This document shows, piece by piece, positions 48,443 to 60,151 of a DNA stretch of 64,000 nt. The position numbers were made by a program, and so were the translations under genes. Position 1 is the first letter of the stretch. Each line of letters begins with the position of its first letter. Source of the stretch: Sipunculus nudus (lineage: Eukaryota > Annelida > Sipuncula > Golfingiida > Sipunculidae); contig CM049311.1 in the NCBI GenBank assembly GCA_026874595.1, positions 54,255,676-54,319,675 on the forward strand, written 5' to 3'. The notes under the pieces were generated by a model. It was not told where the DNA came from and searched no databases. It saw only the letters and a list, made by a program, of their open reading frames with translations.

Positions 48443-51400
48443 CCCCTTCGGGTGCTGTTACTTAATAATTCATTTCAGGTCCACCATAACTGTCAAAAAA
48501 GTAACAAATTTGTGCATTGCCTGGAAGATAAAGCCGTTTTGCCTCATTTTGCTTTCCCTTGGAGAATAGTTAGACTGTTGAGGTGGCAAGCTTATTGAGT
48601 ATAACAACTGAGTGTACATTTTGGTCCGCAGAATAGCTCTAATTAAATAATGATGATGAGATAATGTGTGAGTGATGACAAAATGTCAAGTCCTCAGCCT
48701 CAGTAGCCCCATGCATTGTCCATCCCCATCAGAGACAACTCGTTTTCTTCATAGATATCTCCTCAGACAGATCACAAAAATTGTGCTTGCCTTCTTGAAC
48801 TATTTGTAGGCAACACAAAATTTAGGTAATTTATTATCATACTTATTTTAAGTGATAGAGGCCAGAGCACAAATAGTAACATCACCGAAGGTTTTATGCT
48901 CCTTAATAAAAAAGTTGATCTACAAAAAGTGAGAGCTGCGATTCCATAGAACCTAAAGGCTCCTCCCTGGTGTATTTTTCCAAACTAATGTTAGCAATAG
49001 CAGGTTTGTTTGTCATGTTATGCACAGTGATTCTTAATCCTCAACTCACCTGGCAATATCAGTATGTGATACCTGGTTGGACATCCCTGCTGAATCTAAT
49101 TTAGACCAAGGGTCATTATTTATTGATCAACTGATATATAAATGTTAGGGCTGATTTATTGGAATTTTCAGCTGATAAATTGGCTGATATATAGGTATGT
49201 CTGGTTTACATTTTAAATTACATTTTAGGGGTGTAAAGGTACACATAAACTAACTTGAGATTATAAAAAGAATCACAACATCATGCTCCATACAAGTATT
49301 GATGAATAAATATTGGGTCCTGTTATTACAAAGACATTCATTGACACATAAATTAACGTATTAATTAGTGTTATATTGTGTGTACCTTATTGAGTGGTAT
49401 GGCTGTCAGCTTTGTTGACAACCTTTTAAATCAAGTTGACTATACTTGTGGAAATGCTGTTCACGACCTTGGAAGGTTGCCCAAAGCAAGATGACAGTAT
49501 ACATTGATACAACATGTAATCAGCTAGTCATTGGCATCAGTATAATTTATTCACTTTTTTTGTATTAAGGGGATGACAAAAGGGGTTGATAAGTTTATTT
49601 CCATATTCATACTTTAGTCTTTAGTGTTCTTAAGTCCCACAGAGTGCAAACCCATCCCCAAGAAAATGACTTTTCTTCTGACCATTCTTCTGATTTATTC
49701 TATTTTTGCACTAGTCGCCAGTGTGGCTATTTTCCTTAACTGTAGTAATAGTTATACGTGACAAGATTTGCACCTGATATTTGTTTTTGACCTTGATTTA
49801 ACTCAAGCTCATTAACACCGCCTTTGGAAGTGCTTGCAGGATCAATCCATTGATGGTAACTGGAAGAGGCTTCTCTTGTGATTGCTCGCTAAATGCAGAC
49901 CTTCAGTAGAAGCTTGAGTTCACATGGCTCTGTACTTTCAGTTAATTACTACTAAAAGATGATAGGATAACAAGTAATATATCACTGGTTACAATCATAT
50001 GTTTGAAAAAAGATTGGTCAAAATTTAACTGTGATACAAAGTTACAGATTTGCTCTTCACATGCAAGAGTTAAAAAGGTTCCACCACACTAAGTGTGATC
50101 CCGATTCCTCACTTGTGAATCTGATTATTGAAAAGCACTAAATAAATGATACATAGAACAGGTCTAGTTTTCAGTAACTTATGAACTGGAAATCCGTAAC
50201 CGATGGAATGCAAGCCTCTGCCATGTGGGGGGGGGGGGGGGGTCCCTTGTGTGGGTCACTCCCCAACCCTTGTTTGCAGTCACTTAATCAGCCCATGTAC
50301 CAAGGTTCATTTGTGACTAAGTGACTGTACATTTGTGAATATTCCTTGATGATGTTCCTGAATTCTGATCTTGTGCCAGATCCACACCAAGGCTAAATGA
50401 TTTTTCTTGGGCCAATTTCTGAAATCCCCGTGTAATTTCATGAGTTTCTGTTCATAATTGTGTGAGTTATGTTGTTAACAAACACGCAAACAGGGATGAA
50501 TACATGCCCTCCTTGCGGAGGCAAATATAAGTAAATGGTGGCACATAAAATTGTCTCTGGGTTTTGATAATGAAGTGTATCTTCCTTGATAATCTTGTCT
50601 AGCAGTTGGAAACTTCTGTGTTATAACAGGAGTCAAGAATTGCTTATTTGATTGTGCTTTTGGAGATGCATATTCACTGAGACAACTCCAGAATAAATTA
50701 TTCTCAGATTGATCCTGCTGTCATACAGACCTGTTGGCTTCTTTCTCTACATGTGTGTTCATAATTCACATGATTTTAAAGATAGTAACATGACATAGCA
50801 GTAAGTTCTATGGCCCCTGAGCCACCAGCATAGTGATCTCTTACCATGTATTAAACCTGTAACTGACACAGATATCTAGTTATCTACTTTACATGCTGCA
50901 CTCTTTGCTTTGACATAAAGTGGTTATAAAGTTGACTGTAGACTGGTTTGATGGGATACCAGTTTTGCCCTTGGGCTTATATTGTTAACCATAGTTTATC
51001 ACCCCACTGAGAAAATGGCTCTATTCCCTTTTATGATAAGATAATCAGTGGCTATAAGAGAGCTATCTTAGCACCCATGTTGATTAGTTGTCTTTATAAG
51101 ACAAATTTCATTATCAGAGATCAGTGAGTTTACATACTTTATTTACTTAGATTTTTCTTTGTAACAAAAGTGGGTCTTACCGATTTTCTAACACTAGGGG
51201 GTTAGGGTATGAGGGTGTCTTGTATATGTAGATTTGATAGTTTGGGGAGACACGTTGTCTAGCTTCTCCAGGCTGCAAATTAATAAAATAATGTATAGCA
51301 AATATACATTTTTATCTTTGATCAGAAGAAATAATGTTGCTCTAAAGATCACTGAGCAATTTTTTTTTTTTTTTGGGGGGGGGGGGGGGCAGTGTATGGA

Positions 51401-51640
51401 TTGTATTTTAAGATTTAATTTAAACATAACTTGGCATCACAGAAAAGGAACATATGCTGCAGTTTATAAAAAGAGTTTACCAGGTGTATAATCCAAAAAC
51501 ACTTCAGCCTGTTGGAGGGCCAGCTGTTACATTCAAAGGCCATGTTTGCTAAATGGTGTCCACCTATTATTGCTCTTTTTCCCCCAACCCCAGTGGACAG
51601 AATGCTACTAGCTTCAGGTTATGACAAAAAAAGAACAAAG
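48443..51640 (+). other. CUL5 3' UTR and downstream DNA
   Basis: Possible poly(A) signals are ATTAAA at 48642 and AATAAA at 49305 and 50141; which is used cannot be told. G-runs lie at 50227-50242 (16 G) and 51375-51389 (15 G). No further gene is recognised. Confidence 0.45.
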
Positions 51641-51726
<86 letters not shown>

Positions 51727-51730
51727 ATAT
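51641..51730. repeat. (TA)n microsatellite
   Basis: A pure TA tract of about 75 bp, followed by TGTATGTATATATA. Confidence 0.97.
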
Positions 51731-53254
51731 ATATTTGTATATCAGGGCTGCAAATGCCCAGTGTCCACCTGCTTAGCCTCCACATATTATGGTCATATTA
51801 TTTTTAGACTTTATATGCTAAAAAGAGAAATTCCATATCTAAAAAAAAATTAGTTAAAATTTAATTTATTTATCCATAATATTCATTCCTATTGATAAAC
51901 TGGTTCTACGGTAAATTATACAGTGTATTCCCGTTTATTACATCATGTGTTTTTCTGTATAAATACGCTGTTGCCACCGACTTTTTTTTACACAATAACA
52001 GTGTAGTAGTGTCACACATTTCCAGTGCATGTGAATGGAAAATTTCAATTCTCAAAATATGTTTAACTACTTCTTGGTTTTATTGTCTTCTGTACATTAA
52101 GCAGTTTTGGATCTTTGTCAGTTGAAAAGGTCATGTCAAAGGTCAGGCTGGTCACCTGGTCTGCTGCACCTAACGCCACGAGTAAATGGTCAGTTCATCG
52201 TATTTTACACTTGATAGACGTCTATGTATACAGGATACATGTGGTCCACTTGGTAAATGTGGGCACCTGTAGCTTTGTCATTTGGAATGGTCCGCTGCTG
52301 CTTAGGGAATGTCGATCCCAAGATGTAATCTGTTATTACACCGGTATACCCCTTTGCCCCATAGTCATTTGTTCAGACATTTATGCACACTTTAATTGTA
52401 AAATGGTGTAATTGTGTGCAAGATGGATTGTTTTTTATGATGTATATGCAAAAACCCATGTACAAATTATTGTGAATAAATTTCATTATTCCTAATTTTT
52501 TATTTGTGCATATGATATATTATACAGTTGGTGTATAGTGATGGATTAGAACTGGAGCATGTACAGGATTTTATATATTTACAAAGTATGCTTTCACTTT
52601 TTTATACACACGTCATATGAAGGGAGTATTATGGTTTACCGTCCGTCCGTTAACTTTTAGTGTCGCTGCGATAATTTACCGGGGCTTTGATGAATTTTCA
52701 CGAAACTGCTCATAAATAAAAATAACCAAGATAAGACGATCCCTTTACATGAAAAGTATAAAAATTTGCGTTCACACTGATCACCAGGGTCGTCAAATCA
52801 TCTGTTTTTATTTACCAAGTTTAATATTTATTGTCTTTTGATCCCAAATACTTACCAAACCTACTGGTCCGTTGAGGCATGAATTAAACTACGCCCTAAA
52901 TCTTCAATATTAAACCTAAAAATACCTTGAATTTGAATCAGATTGAAAAAGGCCCTTTCTCCTTTGTAAAATGATAAGTGGCGTCACGTATGCTTTAAAA
53001 AAGTCTATGCAAGTTTAGGACATTTTCAGACTGCAGTTGAGGGTTATCTGACAGTTTATGCTCTGCACATATTATATACCCCAATTTGGATGATAATAAG
53101 ACGATAAAATGCACCGTAAATTTAAACATAATGGACAAACCAGTTATAAAAATGTGATCAACAAACATGATATTTCACTAATTGATCCAGTTTAAGTAAA
53201 CGACCATACAGTTTCTCTATTATTAATGCATAAAAAATTGTATTCGCCAAAAAT
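51731..53254. other. Intergenic DNA, nothing recognised
   Basis: It contains a GTCCGTCCGTT-type dispersed repeat motif near 52640 and a 98-codon open frame (52115-52411) with no known motif. Confidence 0.4.
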
Positions 53255-53870
53255 TTTTGCAGATAGTAAGTTTTCTCGTAGAGGTGACAGGTGGCGCCAC
53301 CTACCTTCCCGGATTCGTAGAATACATTGATGCCCTGTTCTCAGGAGTGGTTTGCCGTATTAGCCTCAAATTGTGCATGTCCATAGATTTTAGATACAAC
53401 CATATCGTACCCAAAACTGGTGGCGCCATCTACAATTGTTTTCACGTTGCGTCCATCCGTTCGTTTGCTGTAGGTGAGAAATATCTCGGGAGAGGATGGT
53501 TGTATCAGCCTGAAATTATGCATGTTTATGGATAGCGTTGTTGGATACCAGACAAGTGGCGCCACCTGTCCTTCCGTTTTTGTAGATTATATTTATGCAC
53601 TTTTCTCAGTAGAAGTTTGGTGTCTCTGCCTGAAATGTTGCATGTCCATCCGTCTTGAGTAGATTTTTCATTCACGGGTCTAGTGGGCCTACCTGCAATC
53701 ACGAACATGTGATACCAGACAGGTAGCGCCACCTGTCCTTCCGTTTTTGTAAATACATTCATGCATTCATCAGGACTGTTTTAATGTTTCAGCCTGAAAT
53801 TTCACATGTCCATAAATTAGGGATACCTCCATTTGTACACAAGCCTAGTAGTGCCACCAGCTATCAGTTT
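53255..53870. repeat. Tandem 130-165 bp units with GGTGGCGCCACC motifs
   Basis: Five units each carry a variant of the self-complementary GGTGGCGCCACC, at about 53291, 53420, 53557, 53722 and 53849, with CCTTCCG.TTTTGTA and TTCTCAG downstream. They are related to the units in 16225-16800. Confidence 0.75.
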
Positions 53871-54511
53871 CAGAGAGGTCCCTCAAGATCGTCCTTTGCG
53901 GCCATGAGTGGAGATAAAATCTACTGACCAAAATTTGCATTAAAACCATGTGTCCTTATGCACTAGAATGCCGAAGGTGTCTTCAACAAAATGGCTGAGA
54001 TGGAACAAAGGTCAGGCTACCCATCTCAAAGAAGACACCGCGCCTAACAGGTACATTTAGAAGAGGTGTGTCGCCCCCAGCGCATGTAACGAGAGGACTC
54101 CTCTGAAAGGAGCAGAATATCAGATGCCCACGAAGCCATTCCCAGGTGTTCAAGGAGGAAATATAAGCCGATCTGAACTCAATAAGACAAGCAGATATCA
54201 TGAGAAAGCCATGAAAGTTTACAGCAGGCAAAGGTCAGTCATAATATTCAAACGGACTGAACAAAAAAGAAGTTGCAAGGAGAGAGAGTAAACTTGATTT
54301 TAAGAAAGATCGTAAGAAACAGCTGAACATGAAACAGCTGAACGATAAAGAAAACCTGGCAAGAATATCATATCACTCTGGAAGAAGAATTCCTCTGTAC
54401 CAAGAAGACTGCTGATCACTTTGTGGGAGCTCACAAGATAGAGTCATAAACCCTCAGACGACAAGAGCAGCGACAGATGACCATTCAGACTACACTATAA
54501 GACCCCCCTTT

Positions 54512-54515
<4 letters not shown>

Positions 54516-54544
<29 letters not shown>
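54516..54544. repeat. (CT)n microsatellite
   Basis: An uninterrupted CT tract of about 29 bp lies inside the LINE remnant. Confidence 0.9.
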
Positions 54545-54548
<4 letters not shown>

Positions 54549-55031
54549 GAATAGCACACTTCACATACACACTTTTTAAGGTGAGAAACTTTTGAGAAGT
54601 CAGCTGGACGAGATGGAATCTCTAATGAAATGCTTGTCCGTCTAGGGAACACAGCCATGATGATTTTCAACCTCAGCTGTGAACAAGGAGGTGCAGCCTA
54701 AGTTTGAAAAGTAGATATCATGATCCTAGTGTCTAAAAACGGAAGGATGTAAAGGCCCCATAGGCATGGCCAGTTGTGTTGTAAAGCGACGGAGAGAATC
54801 CTCAATAAAGGGCTCATACGGTATCTGAATACTGAAGAGACCTTGTCTGAAGAACAGGCAGGATTCAGTACAATGCGATGCACGGACGATCAGGCAACTA
54901 TCGAAGAGGTTGGGGGGGGGGGGGGGGTTCCAGGAACAGAGGATCGTTGTTACAAACGTCGGTGGGATCGTTGACAATATGTTCCCATCATCCCTGATTA
55001 ACAGAGGAGCTCGAGTTCATGCCGAAGGCCA

Positions 55032-55130
55032 TCGAGAGCCGAACCCGATCTTGTGAACGACACTGCTTCGAGACTCGAGGGCTATGAGTCTCGAAGCAGT
55101 GTCGTTCACAAGATCGGGTTCGGCTCTCGA
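55032..55130. repeat. Perfect 45-bp inverted repeat with 9-nt spacer
   Basis: The left arm 55032-55076 is the exact reverse complement of the right arm 55086-55130, with all 45 pairs matching. It is GC-richer than its surroundings and adjoins a GC-rich stretch (to about 55400) unlike the LINE on either side. Confidence 0.95.
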
Positions 55131-55680
55131 ATGGCATGGCTGGGTCTCGCTGCTGGGATCGGTAGGGGAATGTGGGCTGCTTCTGGCTTTGTGGCTGTAA
55201 ATGCTGTAGCTTTCTAAAAGGTCACCGCCTCTCTGGCTCCCTGCTTGGCTTTGCGTGGCACTGCGACTTTTGGCTCAGAGAACATGCTTAAGGAGCGCAC
55301 AGGGCTGAGGTCTTGACCGCAGCAACCTGTAGCTGCTCGATGAGCGTATACCTCTTTTAGCTTGGCTTGGCCATGCAGGAAAGCAAACAATGCCAACGGT
55401 GTTTCCCTTCTTCATTGATAATTGTTTCCCAGAAAAATAAGATAAGAAGACTTTTCACTCCCTTCAATCAAACAACCAAACAGAATATGGAACCATCATG
55501 CCTGCAGGAATAAGCTTGCAGAAGTCGTCATACCTTGGTGTGACATTTGACAAGCACCAAACATGGCACATTCAGAAAGCAGAGACCAAAGCAAATAGGC
55601 CTAAAAGTAGTTCTTCGCAAGGACCTTGTTAGCTGAAATAAGCCACAAGAGTAAAGATAGAAGGGCCCCAATTATTACGG

Positions 55681-56689
55681 TGTGACAAGGATCACCTCAA
55701 AACTTGCAGTTCCTGTTGATATTAGATTGCTTTATCATCGTCAGTTGGTATATTTATTAGCTGGTAGATATATACATACATATACATATATGTACATCAC
55801 AGGCAAAACATACACATATTCATAAATCCATGAAACATATTGGGGGGGGGGGGGTTAAACAAAATCATCATATGTTTAAGAAGATGGTTCTTAACATATC
55901 AGATTTACTGTTTGCTATTAAATCAAAAGAATGATTGGTTATTTCTTAGTCATACAATGCAGTGATTTCCATTTTTAATTATATTTTTCTATTTTTCCTT
56001 TGTTAAAAGCAACATTTTTCAACTTTTTAAAAATCCTTATTCATCAGCCTTATTTGAAGAATTTCTGTAAATTACTCTGCATACATATAAATAGACTCCA
56101 GATAATTCTTGCAAAATAAAGTTCTTATAACGCCCCTGTGGCTGATGGATATCATGTTTATCTACAGCCCTATAGCAAGTAAGTTACATATGCCCATATA
56201 AACAAACAGAAAAAAACGTGACCGTAGTGGTTACATGATTGCGCATGTGAGGCTGTTTGAATGGTCACTTTTTGGTGAGAACATTTGGATACATTCGTCC
56301 TTAATTGTTGGACGTGTATAAACTACACTCAGCGGCCATATCAGGGGCCCACCACGTTATCTTGGCTATAAAACAAAACGTATTCTGTGGTATCGGCGCT
56401 TTTTGGTTGATCATAATAAAAGCTTCAAGATATATTATCTTTATTTAACACACGTCAGATAATTAACGTAATAGGTCCCTTTAATGAAATCCTTTACATT
56501 TGGTGGGCTATCAAATTCAATTGGATTCTAGGGAAAATCTGTCTTTGGAACCATTGTGAAATAAATTTTTTCATTTTCTTAATGTTGGGTTTAAAATATA
56601 AATTAATTGTATACTTTAGGGGTGGTGTTGCCACAACTCCTGAAAAATTAATGTGCTTATCATTCCATGTGAGGCAAAACCTCCACTTT
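55681..56689. other. Intergenic DNA, nothing recognised
   Basis: AT-rich sequence with a 13-G run at 55842-55854; no gene is seen. Confidence 0.4.
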
Positions 56690-57010
56690 GTTCACTGCTT
56701 CCTGAAACGGCGCAACAGCAGATTCTTCTAAACTCATCTTTAAACCTGAGATTAGGTCTAAAAAGACTGGAAGTATTTTTTTAATGCTATCAATATTGGA
56801 TGTAAATAATAGTGTCATCTGCATACCGTGTTTATTTTAAATATGTTATTTCTGAAATTTGATCTTATTGCATTTGCTTATACAAGTACGTAACCATCGT
56901 AAGGGATAAATAAATATGGAGAAAAAAAGGCAGCCCTGTCTCAGGCCCCTTGTTACTGGCATAACAACCCCAGAAAATGTTCACCTTATATAACGATGCT
57001 TTATACTTAT
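56690..57010 (-). mobile_element. LINE reverse transcriptase fragment
   Basis: Read on the - strand it has RGLRQGC at about 56929-56950 and the catalytic YADDT at 56811-56825, spaced as in a non-LTR RT palm domain. It is short and frame-broken, and opposite in orientation to the neighbouring LINE at 53950-55680, so it is a separate insertion. Confidence 0.75.
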
Positions 57011-59399
57011 TACTGTGGCTGGCTTTAAAATATTCGTGGGGCTACATTTTCCCCATTTTCATTTTATCAGTGTTTTGCGATGATTCCGTTTTCGCAATCT
57101 TGCCATGGGGTATTATACACAGTTAAAGTGTAGACATATAGTATATACAAATTCAAAAATATGAACTCGAATCTTATTAATTTGACTAGACAAAAAAAAC
57201 AAAAAAACCGAGACAATTGAAGGGGGTAAATGCTTGTAAATTATTGGCTGATGCCATCTGATATTATTTACAATAGATCAGTCTCTGATTTACGGGCAAC
57301 ATAAAATGTGTCATATTATTTATAATATCAATATATTGCCTTTGCTTTGGACAACAGATGTTACTTTAAGGTGGTATAAGTATATAATGACTGTTATTCT
57401 GTAAAGATCAGGAATATTTTCACGATGTTTAATTTCGCAAAAAAAATAAGAATTTTTCATCCTCGCGAACAAAAAACCAACCACACAACGTCGTTATCAG
57501 TACTTTCATTATGAAACTGATGGAATTTAATATTTATAGAAAAAGTCCCATTTCTTAAAATCAAGGACTCTTCCAAAAATCCACAGAAATAAAAAATCCT
57601 TTAGTGTCATCATGATATTGAAGATACATATATAGCTTTATTAATGTTTTCCCCAATATATCTTCAACTTATAAATTCTGTCTGGTCTTCATATATGGAA
57701 GAACTGATAAGCTCGAATAAACTTAAAATTTGTTCTCTCCTTTGATCTTGGATAGACTCACCTTTTGCAATAGACCTGAGGCTTCACCTGAATTTGTAAT
57801 TTTTTTCTCATTTGGAAATATTTTGAAACTTTGCTGTTAAAAATATCACATTTTGCACACCCGCGGTGGGATTTATTTTACGTTATTTTATCGTTTTATG
57901 CCTATTTTTTTTGCAAAATTACCTTATTGTTTCTTTTGTGAATGCTATATGTCTTGAACCACTCGTTAAAATTTCATGAAAATTTAACACGTGGATTGTC
58001 TCTACCATAATCTGTTGTGTTCCAAAACTGATGACCTTACCCTTCAGGGTCAAATCAGTCGAATAGCATTTTGTTGGAGAATGTTCTAACTTTTCAAACA
58101 ATCGTTTTTTTTGGTGAAATTTGAAATGTTTAATTGTTTCTACCAATACATTGGATGAATTCGAAAACCAGTGACCTTAACCTTTTAGGTCAAATAAGCC
58201 GAAATAAAAATTTGTTCAGAACCCCATAAATTTTTAACTATGGCATATTTTCCCCTCAAATTTTATACACAAATTGTTTCAAGTTCTTGAAGGAGTTAAA
58301 AAACGGAACTTCAGGGTCAAATCAGTGAAAATCCTGCTTATTGCTTCTTTTCAAGCACTGCATATTCTTTTTCTCAAATTTTCTGCTCAAGTGGTTTTAA
58401 TCATGTTCTCGATAAAGATGGAAAATTAGTGACCTTGACCTCAATCTTCAAGGCCAAAAATTCAGAAATCTAGAATTTTTGTGAACCTCAAGCTTTCGAA
58501 GTTGTCCACATATTCCCCTCAAATTTTGGGATGGGAGGCCCATATGGAGGGGAGACGTACATCTGTTTTTGCGTCGCAAAAACAAACCCATTCTGGTTAA
58601 TTTTGAATTTCGATATTTCAGATGCATCAAGCGTCCTAATTATCCTAGGTACATGTTTTGTTCTCCTAAGAATGAACTTGGCACGTAATGCGTTATTTCG
58701 CAAAATTCCACATCCCTGGTCCGACTGTATATCTATTTACAAAAACAACTTTGTCGGCTAATTTCAAACATGTTTTGCTGGGCATCTCTTCACGATTTTC
58801 GCTGAAAGCTCTGAATTCTCCCTTGGTGATATGGCTGTAGTTGAATGTATCCAAATTCAAAAGCCACGACCTCAGATAATAAAATTCATATTTTTTCACT
58901 GTTATTATCTGGTGGGATGAGGAAACGAGGTGCATCTACAGTACTATCATGTAAACCTTTGTGAACAGTGGTCTCAGGGTGGATTATAATTCTACAATCC
59001 CAAGATCCTTGTAGTAGGATGCCATTTATGGAGGAGAGGGTCATGCACAGATACTATATAGTCCCTCACCATTATGTATTTAAATTATCTGATGTGCATA
59101 TAACATAAAGTAAAATACCTGTGCAAAGTTTAGGAGTATAAATGGAGGTTTATTTTAAAATTTAATATTGATCCTCTTAAGTCATGCATATCTACCTTAG
59201 TCATTATGATTTCAGCAAAATTGACGTCTCCGACCTGCATGTTTCAGACTAGGACATTTTAATACCAGAATATGGGTAGTCGAAAAGCGACTATGTGTAT
59301 CCGCAGAAATCAGAGTGGGACGGGTGAAATGAGGCATGGATTAAGTGGCAAGGGGAGAGTGAGGTGTGTTGCATATTAGCATGGATGTCTGCAGACTCG
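57011..59399. other. Intergenic DNA with diverged tandem units
   Basis: Between about 57945 and 58470 a block containing GTGACCTT..CCTT..AGGTCAAAT.AG.CGAA recurs three or four times at about 120-145 bp intervals. The rest shows no recognisable feature. Confidence 0.45.
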
Positions 59400-59843
59400 T
59401 GAATGTAGGTGGCGCCACCTGTCATAAATCGAGAAAGCTGTCCAGGATGTATAAACCTGCAAAATTTCAGGCAGAAAAGTCAAACCACTGCTGGGATACG
59501 AGTGATATTATCTAAAGGCAGATGAACAGATGGACGCTGTGCAAAAATGGTTGCAGGTGGCGCCACTATTTTTAGTGTATGTTATAAAGCTATCAAAGGG
59601 CTACATTTGTGCAAAATTTTTAGCCTGATCGGTCAAACGGTTCCCGAGATATGCGGGTTTATGTGTGGAAACAGACACACAAATGGATGCTGGGCAGCAA
59701 GGAAAGGTCAGAGGTCAACAACAAAATGAGGGTGCAGCAGTTCACATGTGACCTGATGATAAACCCGATTCGCTTAAAATGCAAACCAAGTTTTTTTCAA
59801 ACAGTTGAAAGATACAGTTCCCCCCCCCCCCCCCCCCCCCCCC
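59400..59843. repeat. Dispersed GGTGGCGCCACC repeat and C24 run
   Basis: GGTGGCGCCACC (about 59410) and GGTGGCGCCACT (about 59561) recur 150 bp apart in sequence related to 53255-53870. A run of 24 C occupies 59820-59843. Confidence 0.6.
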
Positions 59844-60151
59844 GGCCGAGCCAGGTCAGTTGCCATGGTGGTCTGGACCCCACCTGTTTGTACTGAGTGA
59901 CCTCTTGACTTGGCTGCTGAAACTCAGCATATTGTCAAATCTGTTTTCAAATACGGAAAGCCTTTTTCAATTGGCTACAATGCTTCTTTAAGCTACAATG
60001 CTTCTTTAAAACTGTATTTACCCAATCTATTCTTATAAAACTGGCAGAACCCTACCATAGAATAATTCTTGTAAAGTTTAAACCAATCAGCTTAACAGTA
60101 TAAATCAGTGTATAAGCTAGAAGAGTTTAAAATTACATTTTCGCTTGTAAA

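Larger units (their letters stand above)
53950..55680 (+). mobile_element. Decayed LINE reverse transcriptase
   Basis: In-order fragments read EKSAGRDGISNEML (54594 on), then ILNKGLIRYLN..LSEEQAGF (about 54795-54870) and SYLGVTFDKHQTW (about 55530), all on the + strand. These are RT motif 1, the fingers motif and the post-catalytic motif of a non-LTR element. The frame is broken many times, the catalytic YADD region is not found, and a GC-rich stretch with an inverted repeat interrupts it. It is a pseudogene. Confidence 0.75.

Noticed and set aside
52115-52411. 98-codon + strand open frame downstream of CUL5
   Set aside because: It has no family motif I recognise and no support from neighbouring exons.
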